Shown here piece after piece: positions 35,176 to 47,214 of a stretch of DNA of 64,000 bases. A program made the translations under genes and the position numbers. Source of the stretch: Erigeron canadensis. Taxonomy: Eukaryota; Streptophyta; Magnoliopsida; Asterales; Asteraceae. Position 1 is the stretch's first letter, and every line of letters begins with the position of its first letter. The notes under the pieces were generated by a model, which saw nothing but the letters and a program-made list of their open reading frames with translations, was not told the DNA's origin and made no database searches. Location of the stretch: the NCBI RefSeq assembly GCF_010389155.1, contig NC_057761.1:56604587-56668586 (forward strand). Reading direction: 5' to 3'.

Positions 35176-36625
35176 TATAAAGTTTGCATAACATAGAAAA
35201 GGTTAAGAGAATGCTTTTGTAACTCAATTACATGGAAAATAGGCTAAATATTGGATAGGGGGTGTTATTTGTATCCAAAAGTCAATTAGCTTTTTTTCTT
35301 TTTAATTTAATTTAAAATATTCTGACAACTTTTTGCTTTTGTAGGTTTTTGTTTTCTAAATTATTAATGTCACATTTTTTACTTTTTCAATTTTATTAAA
35401 TACAAAACATTTTATTTATAATACCTGTTTAGAAAAAGTAGTAATTTTGAAAGAATAAAATACAGTTAGAAACTTTAAAATTTAAACATTCTAGTTTTAT
35501 CCCAGGCAGTCAAATTGTGGAAAACATGATTTTGTTTAAAAAGAGATATAATTTAATTGAGATTTTGAAACAATACAATACAGTTAGAAAATGAGATTAA
35601 ATACATAGACTAACCAACAAATCAGATACATTATAAATAGTTAATTAAAACTAGCATTTTCACAAAACAAATTAACAGTAACCAAATTCCGTCAGGCATC
35701 TGTTTTCCGACGACAATTTCGGCAAGCAACCTTTTTCCGGCAAAAACAAAAGAAACGTAAATTTCCCGGCGAAAATTCCGGCAAGGAACTATTTTCCAGC
35801 AATATAAAACTTGATCTTTATATATATATATAAATACATATTTTCCGGAAACCACCTGTCTCGACCACCTCCTGCCACCCTCAACCACCGCCACTTTCAG
35901 CAACCACCACCAACCGCCGCCACTTTCAAATCAATACCGTCACCCCTTATCAGATCTAACCGCCGCCACTTCAGCAATCACCACCAACCACCGCAACTTT
36001 CAAATCTAAACCACCACCCTTTTTCAAATCGAACAACCGCAACTTTTAGCAACAACCACCAACCGCCGCCACTTTCAGATCTAAACCGTCAGCCCTTTCA
36101 GATCTAAACTTAACCACCACCAATCGCCGGATCTGAAAAGGGAGAGAAAATAAAGGGGCGGCAATGGTGAGAGACGGCCGGAGTTGGGGGAAAAGAGGGT
36201 GGCTGCCGGAGTTGGGGGAAAAAGAGTGTGGCAGCCGAAGGGTTTTTTGGGGGAGAGGGGTGGAGGCTTTTTTTAGGGGAGAAATAAAAGTGCAATTTTT
36301 ATTTTTGTTTTAGGGGTGGAATGGAAGTCTTTTTCTTTTCAGAATGAAAGTGCAATTTTTGTAGGTTAAAATTTATATGGAGAGCCTTTCAAAAAAAAAA
36401 TTATATGGGGAATGGGAAGTTTTTATATAGACGTGGAAGCCCTTTTTTTAGGGGGTTAAACTTTATTAATTTTTTTTTAATCGATCTAACATTATTTTAG
36501 ACATATATTTGTTTTAGCTAACATCAATCAAAATATTATTTTAAATATGTACACTTCTTATCTTTGTAGATATTATACTATTGTTATAATCTTTACAATA
36601 ACTTATACTATATTGTTTTCTTTAG
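34933..36625. other. Intergenic region upstream of the FAR1-OTU gene
   Basis: The left part is AT-rich with a (TA)n tract at 35143-35169. From 35858 to 36112 it becomes a Pro/His-coding minisatellite, followed by a purine-rich block (36120-36280) that reads as simple repeats. The word AAGTGCAATTTTT occurs at 36289 and 36349. No independent gene is supported; this could include the leader or terminal region of the MULE that carries the FAR1-OTU gene. Confidence 0.4.
35858..36112. repeat. Degenerate CCGCCACTTTCAGATCTAA minisatellite
   Basis: Imperfect units of roughly 35-55 bp repeat the words ACCACCACCAACCGCCGCCAC and TTTCAGATCTAAAC (first one trimmed: ACCACCAACCGCCGCCAC) about five times. 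The 98-codon plus-strand frame across it is low complexity (His/Pro/Asn) and is explained by the repeat, so I do not call it a gene. Confidence 0.6.
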
Positions 36626-39600
36626 ATGTCAGGTTCTACCGAATATGATTCAAGTGGTGAAGATGATTTTTTTATTAGAACACCCGAATTTGTCACTAAT
36701 GAGGTATAACTTTTATCAAAAAATTTATTCTTATTTTTATTACTTTATGTTTTAGTTTTGTTATTGTAAATCTTTTATTATTATATGCATTTATTATCAT
36801 TATTTTCATATGTTTACATGGAGTTTTTATTAATAAAAGCATTTGTTATTATAATAATTATTTTTAAGTTTACTGTAATTTAAAAGTAACACATATAAAC
36901 TCGTTTGTAGGTGTTCGGATCTCGTGAAGAATTAATCGATTGGGTACAAAAGTTGGCATACTCACTTGGTGTTGTCATTGTAACAAAAAGGTCGAATCCA
37001 AGACCTTGTGGTTTCGTGTATAGGGTTCTACTCAAATGTCAACGTGGCGGCAAATATCAATATAAGGATTCAAGTAAAGATACTGGCACCAGGAAAACTA
37101 ATTGTCCATTCGAATTAGAAGGAAGATATTCAGATGAATATGATTGTTGGATCTTAAGGGTGATATGTGATGAACACAACCATCGACCTATATTGTTTAT
37201 GGAGGGTCATCCATATGCAAAGCGACTTTCCGCGGATGAATTTAATTATGTTGCAGATTTAACAAGGATGCATGTGCCACCACGTAATATTCTATCGCTA
37301 CTTAAGAAGCGAAATTTAAGTAATGCGTCTACTCCCAAGACTATTTACAACGCACGCAATAAAATTCGCATGGTGGAAAATCTCAAATGCAGGTTCTCAT
37401 GTCCCTATTGCATTCTAACAATTATGTATACGAATTTACTACAACTGAGTCAAATGAGTTGGATAATTTATTTTTCGTTCATCCAACATCATTTGATATC
37501 TGGCGTGCATTTCCACATGTGTTGATTATCGATGCCACGTACAAAACAAACCCTTATAATATGCCTTTCGTTGAGATTGTTGGCGTAACTTCAACCAGCA
37601 ATACATTTTCAATAGCTTTTGCTTTTATCCATAGCGAAAAGACAGCTAACTATAAATGGGTCTTAGATTGTCTAAAACTGACACTAGACGAGTGCATGCT
37701 CCCACGGGTTATAGTTATAGATAAAGAGATGGCACTAGTGAATGCATGCAATGAAGTTTTTCCCGATGCCGCTCAGTTACTTTGCAGGTACCACATTATT
37801 TTATTTACTTTTATTAGTTTTATTTATTTTATTATACTTACTAAAATAAAATTTAAATTTACTTTATAGGTGGCATATTGAGCAGAATATAATTGGAAGG
37901 TGTAGACAATTTTGTAAGTTATTACATGATTTGGAAGAATTTTTTTCATTATGGAAGTTACTAATAAAATCTACAACGTTGGAATCCTACACACACAATT
38001 ATAATAAATTTGAGTCATTGTTGATCAATTATCCACGTATGTCTACTATATTTGCATTTCTATTTGATATATATGATTTATTTATATATACATAATATAT
38101 ATATATATATATCTTACAAGTTTATTTTGAATTTCAGGAGTTTTAAATTATATAATAAAAGTTGGTTAAACAAATACAAGGAAATGTTTGTGTCTGTTTG
38201 GATTGATCAACATCTCAACTTTGGAAATAACACAACTAATAGGGTAGAGAGCCAACATGCAAAGCTAAAGATATATATGGACAAGAATGCAAAATGTAGT
38301 TTGGATAGACTTCTAGGTTGTATTGACGAAATCGTGAAGTCGCAACTAACATTAATCAAAGAAAGCTTGGAAAATAGTAGAGTCGTTCGCATTCATAAGC
38401 ATAATCTACGATATTTCAAACTTTTGCGTGGTTTTGTTTCAAATGAGGCTCTCAAAAAAGTTCTTGAGGATCGTAAGCGATGGAAGGATCATAAGGGAGA
38501 TTGTGATTGTCGACTTCGCACTGCTTATGGGTTACCATGTGCGTGCGAACTTTCAATGCATATAAGTTTACGTAAGTACTCTCATTTACATGCAATTTAT
38601 TATTTTAAACTATTTATTACAAAATTTTAAATGAAGTAATACTTAATTATATATAAATATAGGTCAATATATTACTTTGGATTCGATTGACATTTTTTGG
38701 AGGAAGCTAGATCTTTCACCATCATCTACGCAAAAAGACGATGTTAGCTGTGATGATGTACTGCAACATTTTAAAGAAAACTACAACAAGCAGTCCAAAG
38801 TTGGGAAAAAAAGTTGGTTAAGAAAGTTGATGAATATTTTCAGTCCAGATACAACTGACATTCGGGAACCTCGAGTTCAAAATAAAACTCGTGGACAACC
38901 AAAGAAATCGCAACAAAAAAAGCGTACCGAGTTTTGTTCAACGAGATTTAGTTGTTCAACCATGCCCGATTTTGTTGAGCCGATTAAGGAGCCTGCCAAA
39001 CAAAGTACATTTGAATTTGACTTGAACAAGGAGCCAAATATAGATTTGAACGAGGTCCCATATGAGTTTCAGGGTCCACACATGTTGGACTTAAATAAAG
39101 CGCCACTGAAGTGTGGTTCAAATTTAATGGACGATATTCCACAAGTATTTCATCCATACATTACGAATATACAAAATGTTTTCGGTGATGAAAACTGTGG
39201 ATATCGAGCATTAGCTGTTTGTCTTGGACTTAATGAAGACAATTTTTATGAGTACATTCGGCAACAAATGAGAGAAGAGTTGCAAAATCGATATGATTTA
39301 TACTCGAGGATTTTTGTTACCGATATAAATTCAATGTATCAAGACTTGTCTTTCTTTGGTTCCCTTTGTCCACCGGAACATTGGATGAAAATGCCCGAGG
39401 CAGGTGTTTTAGTTGCTAATAAACTTGGTGTGATCGTCCATTCTTTAGACAAGAGAGGCACTACGACGATTTTTCCGTTTTGGTGTGGTCCGGAAGATGT
39501 TGAACATCACAGAGCTCTTACAATTGCCCTTGTAAATGGAGAATCACATTTTGTCATGGTGGAGTTACAAGACGAGTACCCAATGCCTGTTATCACGCCA

Positions 39601-39720
39601 TATTGGACATTTCACCATGGTCCGTGTGCAGCCGGATGGGAAATCATGTATAGGTCGCGTCTAGATGTATATATCAGTCTTTGTCGTCGTGGGAGTGGTG
39701 TTATTAATATATTTGATTAA
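36626..39720 (+). pseudogene. FAR1/MULE transposase fused to OTU protease, two frame breaks
   Basis: Probable exons are 36626-36703, 36911-37787, 37870-38040, about 38138-38571 and 38663-39720, with GT-AG introns. Domains in order: FAR1-type zinc DNA-binding domain (VFGSREELIDWVQ to DEHNHRP), MULE transposase (DATYKTNPYNMPF, VIVIDKEMALVNAC), a SWIM-like zinc motif (CDCRL...GLPCACEL, with Cys in place of the usual final His), a basic linker, three DLNxxP motifs (39019-39036, 39043-39060, 39088-39105), and an OTU cysteine-protease domain (GDENCGYRA, Asp 39187, Cys 39196; SHFVMV, His 39547). Two 1-bp breaks interrupt it: near 37381-37388 and near 38157-38163, each explained by one missing A in an A-run. 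It is a Mutator-lineage transposase or a domesticated relative. I found no terminal inverted repeats. If the breaks are assembly errors, the gene would be intact. Confidence 0.82.
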
Positions 39721-40830
39721 TTAAGTTAGTGTTTTTGTACTTTTATTATTTTATTACTAGAAATTTAAAATAAACCTTTGCATTTTGTTAATTGTTTTAG
39801 TGTTTATACTTTTATCTTGTTATTATTGGAGATTAAAATAAACCTTACATTTTTATATTTTTATGTTATCATGTTGATACATAAATTATGGAAAAAAATG
39901 AAACATTAAAATATTAATTTTGGTTAAACATTAATAAAAACATAATCATTACTTTAAAAAAACATAATCATTACTTTTTATTATATCTAACTAAAAAATT
40001 AGTAAAAGTTACTAATTACTATGAAAAGTTAGTCAAAGGTTGAATTTTAGATATAAATGATTTTTTTTTATGGGTCTAATTATCAAGCCCCATTGGATAA
40101 TGAAAAGATTTGAGATTGATCCTTATGCAATATTTTGGCCACGGTAAGCCTATGCGCTAGATAAGCTGTATGAGTTGCGGTCATAGTTATGCACTCGTGC
40201 TCAACATCGTCCTTAAATTCCAAGTGGTCGTGTCATATTTCGGAACACAAATTTAAATAAATTTCAAAAGGATGAAACCAACTTATCCAACATACCTTTT
40301 AGTCAGTGACGTCTCTGAGAATGTAAAAAATAAATAAATTGAGTCCTGACTCGAAAATAAAAGGTAGACTCTTAGAATTAAGCAGCCAATTATTATAAAA
40401 TAATAAAAGCTTTTGACATTAAAATAAAATATGACAAAAGTACTATGGTGAGGATATTTTTCAAAGATGGTAGTATACATATCGCTTCCTTAATAAATTT
40501 ATCTAAAGCGTCAAATTGAAACTCCATGATATTTATTAAAATATAAATAGTATGTTAATAATATTTAATTATTCAAGTATTGATCAATAAAGTTTACTAT
40601 CTAAGGTTGTCCAAAATTATAAACATTTAAATGAATTGATCAATTATATTTATACAAATATCTAAATTGAATTGAAATAGAAACAATGGAACCGATGTGT
40701 AAACAAAAGGTGTAAATATGTTAGAAAAACTAAAAAGGCCATAAAAAAAATATCAAGTCACCAAAGGTAATACAACAACTAGATCTATACCCGGTCGTTG
40801 ACCAGGTTAGTAACAATATATATATGGGGG

Positions 40831-41011
40831 AAGTGAATTTGGGGTTGTCCCCCATCTAAGCTTAAATGGGGAACCCTTCACAATTTGTTTTTTTATACCA
40901 TGAATATCATAGGGGCTCCATCATTTGTTTAAAATACAAATATTATTAAAATATTTGTGTGTGAGGGGTTCCCCATCCAAGCTTAGATGGGGAACAACCA
41001 CATACTCACTT
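40831..41011. mobile_element. Hairpin MITE of about 180 bp
   Basis: The left arm (40831-40883: AAGTGA, CCCCATCTAAGCTT, ATGGGGAACCC) is inverted in the right arm (about 40954-41011: GGGGTTCCCCATCC, AAGCTTAGATGGGG, TCACTT). The arms cover more than half the element. Each arm also contains its own smaller palindrome around AAGCTT. The flanks are TA-rich, so the target duplication is not decidable. Confidence 0.7.
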
Positions 41012-41205
41012 TATATGTATGTATGTATGTATATATAACTAAGACTTAAGAGTACAGGAAACATGTTAAACTTTATATGCAAAGATAAAATAAATTAACA
41101 AAAAATGCAAATAACCAACATTTATTAGTAAGCGTAACATATACCCGATGCGATAACGAAGGGTTAAATTTTATTGCATTGTCGGGTGTCAAGTTTACAT
41201 AAAAA

Positions 41206-41208
<3 letters not shown>

Positions 41209-41251
<43 letters not shown>
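41209..41251. repeat. (AT)n microsatellite, about 43 bp
   Basis: An uninterrupted AT dinucleotide run. It creates the Tyr-Ile repeat in a minus-strand frame across it, which is therefore not a gene. Confidence 0.9.
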
Positions 41252-41253
<2 letters not shown>

Positions 41254-41934
41254 CATCTTATCGATAGCAAAAAGCTAAAAATATCAAACTCTTTTTTTTT
41301 ATTATATATATATTTTAATGAATTAATGCTAACTTATAAACTAAATTTTAAAGCTTAATTTTTATATTTTATAATAAGTAAAAATGCTAAAAGTTAAAAA
41401 GAAATTTTATTAGATAGTGGTATAACTACACGAACTTGTTGTTTCGCAGAATTTCTTTACTTTCATTTTTGTATATGGATAAAACTAAAGTTTTATGCAT
41501 ACATAAATTTGGTTGAAGATAGATGCATACAGTATACCTGTATGAAGACTTTGCATTCTTTTCCCGAAGACAACAAGTCTTTAATGTAGAAATTGACTAA
41601 TTGAAATGTTACCATGAATATCATTAAATAAAAGAAATTAGTTACCACTTACCATGTTTAAAAGAAGAAAACTTTGACTTTAATTGTAATGGTTAAGATT
41701 AATTTGACTTTGAATTTCAATGGTCAAGATTAAATGATAAATTTATTTTTTTCTCTTGGCTATGGTAGCCATATATATATATAATAGTCGTCGTTCATTT
41801 ATTTGACATATAATCCTAATGGTTTCTTAACAAACAAAATATATAAGATTTTCTAAAAAATTGGCGGGCCCTTAAGGAAATTGGGTCTGGCTCTCTTGCA
41901 CCCTTTGAGCCTGTCCAAAGCCGGCCATGCTTTT

Positions 41935-42118
41935 TTTCCGAACATTCAGTCGGCATACGACATCATGAAAACCTCACCGTAAAATGGTGAAGCCTTGCAC
42001 GTACCCTAGACAACGAGATGTTGACCATCGGCCATTACAAGTATTCAGAGGGAAAAACCCCAAGGTTTTGTCATCCCTAAAGATCGAACTCAAAACCTTG
42101 GTAAAACCGGGAGTGCCT
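41935..42118 (-). mobile_element. SINE-like insertion with 12-14-bp target duplication
   Basis: CCGGCCATGCTTTT occurs at 41921-41934 and again at 42119-42132, bounding a 184-bp insert. On the minus strand the insert starts with AGGCACTCCCGG, carries a B-box-like GAGTTCGATCT, and ends in an A-run. A variable-length duplication plus an A-tail indicates target-primed retrotransposition. A convincing A-box is not evident, so tRNA origin is only likely. Confidence 0.6.
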
Positions 42119-42162
42119 CCGGCCATGCTTTTAATTCCATCAATGTTATAATACATCCACAT

Positions 42163-42310
42163 AAATGTCCCGGGAAAAGTCTAGAGACTTTTGTTATTGG
42201 TTTCGTTTCTAGATTGAATGTATATTTGTAATTGTACTTTTGGTGACCAGTACTTTGCTAGTTTGCGTATGCTAATAAAATTCTTTATCCGTTCCAAAAA
42301 AAAAAAAAAA
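42163..42310 (+). mobile_element. 5'-truncated LINE-like 3' end with poly(A)
   Basis: The sequence ends GCTAATAAAATTC, TTTATCCGTTCC, then an A-run at 42296-42310. Sequence on either side (TTAATTCCATCAATGT before, ATGTAATTGAAG after) is continuous in the related repeat near 49968-50070, which lacks this segment and so serves as an approximate empty site. I could not define the target duplication. Confidence 0.5.
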
Positions 42311-42817
42311 TGGCCGCTATGAATTTAAAAATCCATGTAATTGAAGGAAACACTAGCTCACATTAATCAGTTTATAACTGTACTTGTATGGTTTTAAGCA
42401 TAGATAGGAGGTCTTTATAGTTAGATAAACTGATATTGGGATATTAAGATGCATAGAGGTTGAACATGACGGGTATGTCCATGTTTGGTTGTCGAAAAAT
42501 GTAAATGGTTTTAATTTGAGTAATAAAACTGAGGTCACAACCTTGTTGTTTAAATTAAATTTAAATAATACTCAGTTTACCCCAAATTGTAAAAGCTATA
42601 AAGGTGACCGTTATCCGCGCAATGCGGCGATGGTCATAACGACAACGCTGTGATGGTGAGGGCGATTGTAGGAGGTAGATGCAACGTCGAGGATGTAGAT
42701 TAATGTTAACGTATACTTTAAAAAATAAAGAATTGATAATGTGTTTAATCATGAAGAATATTTTAAACAATTTTTGCCATGTAGTGTTTAACACGGAACT
42801 ATTATTTTATAAGATTA

Positions 42818-42845
42818 CTAGGTCTTTTACCCGCACGATGTGCGG
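42818..42845 (-). mobile_element. Helitron-like 3' terminus
   Basis: On the minus strand a perfect 6-bp stem CCGCAC, ATC, GTGCGG (42831-42845) is followed by GTAAAAGAC and CTAG (42818-42821) then T. This is one of the better Helitron ends in the window. Confidence 0.55.
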
Positions 42846-43723
42846 CTAATTAAAATATCGTAAAACCGGTCAATAAAAACATTAAACAACATGCATTGAA
42901 TCTGGACTCGACTACACACGTTATAAAGAAAGATTATACTGTAATATATTTTCAATAAAATACATAGCAACAATGAAACTCAAAAAATATCTTAATATGT
43001 CTTATTGTATGTATGTCAAAATGGTAATCGATTTTTATAAATGATTATAAATCAACAAAAAAGACAACCAAATTACATACATAAAAATCTAAAAACAACC
43101 CAATACTTATATTAATAAAATAAAAAGTTAGATAAATAAAATTTCTAATTCTAATATACACTGTATTATACGTAGGTCCATGTTTCAATAATCAAAGTAG
43201 CTATCGATGATTCATTTAATTACACGTGATCTTCAATTTTGGTTAGAAAAAAGAACCAAATTTTTAGCTAAAATAAATAGATTTGAATACCTATATAGCA
43301 TTAGAAATTAGGTAAATCATTACTTTTTAATATTTAAAATAAATTTCTTTTAAGAATAGAAAAATATTATCAAAAAATATGTGGAGATGCCACATAAGAT
43401 TTATCCTATGTGGCAATTTTATAAGATAACTTTTAGTTGAGTATGCCTTAGAATCGTTCGGATTCTTACTGTTTTAATAATTATATAGATATAAGGTAAG
43501 GGGAAAGCATAGAAACTGTGGGCAGTTCCTATGATGCATTGATGCGTACTATAGCACTCATGAACCGGGGAGTATAATTAGGAGGAGGATCCCCTCAAGT
43601 TATTTTTATAACTTGAGTCAAATAAATTTCATGGGCCGAATGTATTATGTTTTCTTTGCTAATAATCTGCAATACCTATCATTTCCCCATAAGATAATAA
43701 CACCGTATTCTCTTTTCTTTATA

Positions 43724-43930
43724 CTAGCACGGTACCCGCGTAATGCAGCAGTGATTATTGTGGCGGTGACGGTATGATAGTGGGGACGATTGTTGGCGGT
43801 GGAGGTAGCGTCGAGTAGTGTTATAATTGATGTAAAAGTAATTGATGTAAATGGTTAATGAAAATATTTAAAAATACAAAAACCTGGTAGTGTAATTTAA
43901 TTATTAAGAATATTTTAGATAGTTGTTTCA
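43724..43930 (-). mobile_element. Helitron-like 3' segment, repeated at 42606-42780
   Basis: CTAG (43724-43727) precedes, on the plus strand, CCCGCGTAATGCAGC and a GT/GA-rich stretch (GTGGCGGTGACGG, GGCGATTG-like, GTAGCGTCGAG). The same order of words occurs at about 42606-42780, with GAATATTTTA in both tails. They appear to be two members of one Helitron family in the same orientation. Confidence 0.45.
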
Positions 43931-46556
43931 TGTAAATTTTTAAGAAAGGGGTTGTTTGTAACCAAAAGTTAAATTAAAAAATAGGGTATTTTGATATAAA
44001 AAAGTGTTGTATTTCACAAAATAAAAAAAATCAATTTGCTTTATAATAAGTTATAGATTTATTATACTTTCTTTTTTCTTTCTTTCTCCTTTCTTATTTG
44101 ATGATGAGGTTGTAGATAATTAATTTATCATTTTAAAAGTTATTCTTTTATTATTATTAATAATGAAAAGGTTTTGTTGACCACAACTTTAAAGGTTGTA
44201 GGTAAGCTATAGTAAATAGTTGTACAATTATAAATTTAAATATGAACTTTTAATATAAAAATACAAATTTTTTATATACATAAAATGTAACCCTTGAAAC
44301 TGTATTTAACATTTTCTATAATGGAGAAAAGCTATTAATAAAGCGATGTTATTTCATTTATTGTTTCAAAATGATTCAATTAAATTAACAATCTACCAAT
44401 ATATATATATATATATATATAACAAGGTCTTAAATTCATTCCTAAACAAATAGAAATTTTTAGATGAGTTTCATCTTTGATTTAAAACTATTAGATCAAA
44501 TTTAATTATTTTATCTTTGTTAAATGACAATATTAATACTTATATTTTATATGATTAGACATAAGACCCCCTTGAATTATATACCATAAATATTTATATT
44601 TATTTATTAATACTATATATGAATATTGATATTTAAGGTTATACTATACGTAAATTAGAGATTCCATTTTATTGATATTCACAATTTTCAACTATAAAAT
44701 AATCATCAATAAAATATACTTAAAATAATCCATATCTCTAAAATTAATATAATCAAGACATAATTTTTTTTAGTGAATGTGCATATCGAAATTTTCATGT
44801 ATATAAATTACCTCAAACTAATTTTTATTTTTATATTTATTCACTCAATGAAATAAATAGTTATATAATTATTTATATTAGAATAAATTTATACACATTT
44901 TTTTTAGTTATCTAATTGAATCTGTTTTACCTTCACTTTTTTTAATATTAAAAGATAATTAATATAAATATTAATTAACATATCATAACTCTTTATTCCT
45001 TCAAATTAGACATGGTTTTGTCGTACTATCACATAGACGGTGGTTTATGATATTTTTAAAATAATATTAATATTATTTAATTTCTATATACTTAAAATCG
45101 TGAAATTTTAAACTATACAAAGAAAAACAAATTAGTAAATTTGGATATTAGTATATATTCTAACTGACTCCGTATTTAAAAAAAGTTAATAATAAAATTA
45201 GTGAGCTGAGAAAAAAAGAATTTTGTAATTATAACTTATGAAACAGTAAATAGCATTGTGGTACCATATATCATAAAATTTCATACATATCATTATGTTA
45301 ATAGATATTCATTGAGCATTGTACTAATTTTGGCATACAAATGGGGAAGGAGTGGTGTAGTGTTATATTCACCATTTTTCTTAAATCTCACAAATCACAA
45401 GTGGACATTTCATGGAAATTTTTTTACCTTCATATCTAAATATTTAAGGTGGTGTAGCCTATCCTTACTCAAATATTATAATGCATTCACATAGATAAAT
45501 GGGCTAGGTGGGGAATGGTTATTCAAACCAAACTCGAACCGTTTCATAACTGATAAAGGGGCTCTAACCACTCAACCCGTGTCCAAACCGTTGGATGATT
45601 TTCAACTTTAATTTATGACCACTTGATCACATTTTTTAATTTCTTAATTTATTAAATACAATATTAATCCTCACACTTTAGATGAATAGTCAAAATTTAT
45701 CCTTTTTAGATAAATATTAGTGATGAAAATGTAAATTAGTATTGGAAAACAAAAAAAGTGTAAATTATGATTTGTCAAAATATTCCCTTCTCAAATAAAA
45801 TAATATATCATAAAAAATAAATTTTATACATTATCCGAACTCCTTACAAAGACAATAATTAATTATTTATCAACGTTATACTACTTTGTTATGTAGAGTT
45901 ACCACACGAAAAGCTACAAAAATGGAACATATTACAAGCCAAACTTATTTCATAAAAGAAAAGATGAATGTGAAGTTGTCACATTTTCAATAAATAAATA
46001 ATGTTTATCACTATTATTAAATTAATTTATGAAAATATAAAAGTGATACATATGATTAAATTCATGAGGTTAGATTATTTTGAAAACTCTTAGAATAAAA
46101 AATGCAAGAACTATTATGGAATAAACATTTTTTTCTCTTTTTAATATTTTATGATAGGCCATACTGTCATAGGGGTGATACATTATAGGGTGATCTACTT
46201 TATGTGCTCCACCCTTAGCCGTCATAGCTCCATCATAAACTAATTGGCACCGCCCTTAATCGTAATAGTTGCGCATGTATGATCATTTAGTAATTTACAT
46301 ATGATGCCAAATGGTTTACACATATGTAAATGCACAAGTACAAACAAAAAGAAAATAAAAATAAAAATCCCTAAAAGTATATCAAGTCACGTCTATAGAG
46401 TGAATGTGTGATCCAAAGTGATTCTCACATTCTTTGTTAAGAGGTTCTTAAATAACCCTTTTTCTAAGTCGATATCTAAACACATAATATTAACTTAATA
46501 TTATACATCTACCAATTATATTAAGCTTTATACGTATAATTTTTATGATAACAATA

Positions 46557-47214
46557 GAGTGAATTTCAAATTTCCCTTACCTAAACCATATAAATATCAT
46601 ATATACCCAACTTAAATAAATAATATCATATTTCTCCTCCTTAAGCCATATAAATATTATATATACTCAATGTACTAATTTAGTTGTATTTTAATTCTAT
46701 AACAATTATTAGGGTAAAGATACAGAAAGAAGATACCTTAAAGAAAGAATAGATATATAAAGTTCATTTTTGTTATGTAAGTACCAATTCGGTACATATC
46801 GATCTACCGAATGCATATCGGTACATATCAAACGGTTCCTATCGATCTACCGAATATATGTCAAATAAACTATAAAGCTGATTTATGTCGTTTGTGTATT
46901 TTACCGTGAATGCAGTTTTTTTTAGATTTTATGAATATATAAATGAGCTGACATTTTATTTAAAAAAGGAGAAAGGATAAAATAATTATTAACATATCTT
47001 AAAATTATTTTTAATTCTTTTAGATATTTAAATTTTGAATTGGGTATAATGATATTTTTACAATTCAAAGAGGTAGAAACATGATATTTTTTTTAAAGTT
47101 GGACATTCATAACTACTACATAAGTATTTAAGGAAGGGAAATATGATATTTAGTATTTGAATTGGGTATATATGATATTTGTAAAGTTTAGGGAGGAAAA
47201 TTTGAAATTCACTC
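46557..47214. mobile_element. Mutator-type non-autonomous element with long inverted repeats
   Basis: The ends GAGTGAATTTCAAATTT (46557) and its inverse AAATTTGAAATTCACTC (to 47214) extend into arms of about 55 bp or more, including AAATATCATATATACCCAA in the left arm and its complement in the right. The flanking 9-mers ATAACAATA and GTAACATTA match at 7 of 9 positions, consistent with an old 9-bp duplication. A further arm-like fragment of the same family lies at about 50866-50964. It is non-coding. Confidence 0.75.

Noticed and set aside
35811..36107. His/Pro-rich 98-codon frame
   Set aside because: It is fully explained by the minisatellite and starts inside a (TA)n tract.
37262..37400. 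An intron to explain the first frame slip of the FAR1-OTU gene
   Set aside because: The only possible donors would either make an intron too short to splice (about 20 bases) or remove the conserved segment with IYNARNKIR, so a 1-bp lesion or error is more likely.
36290..40100. Terminal inverted repeats around the FAR1-OTU gene
   Set aside because: I compared the flanks by eye and found no convincing inverted pair or 9-bp duplication, so I did not define element boundaries.
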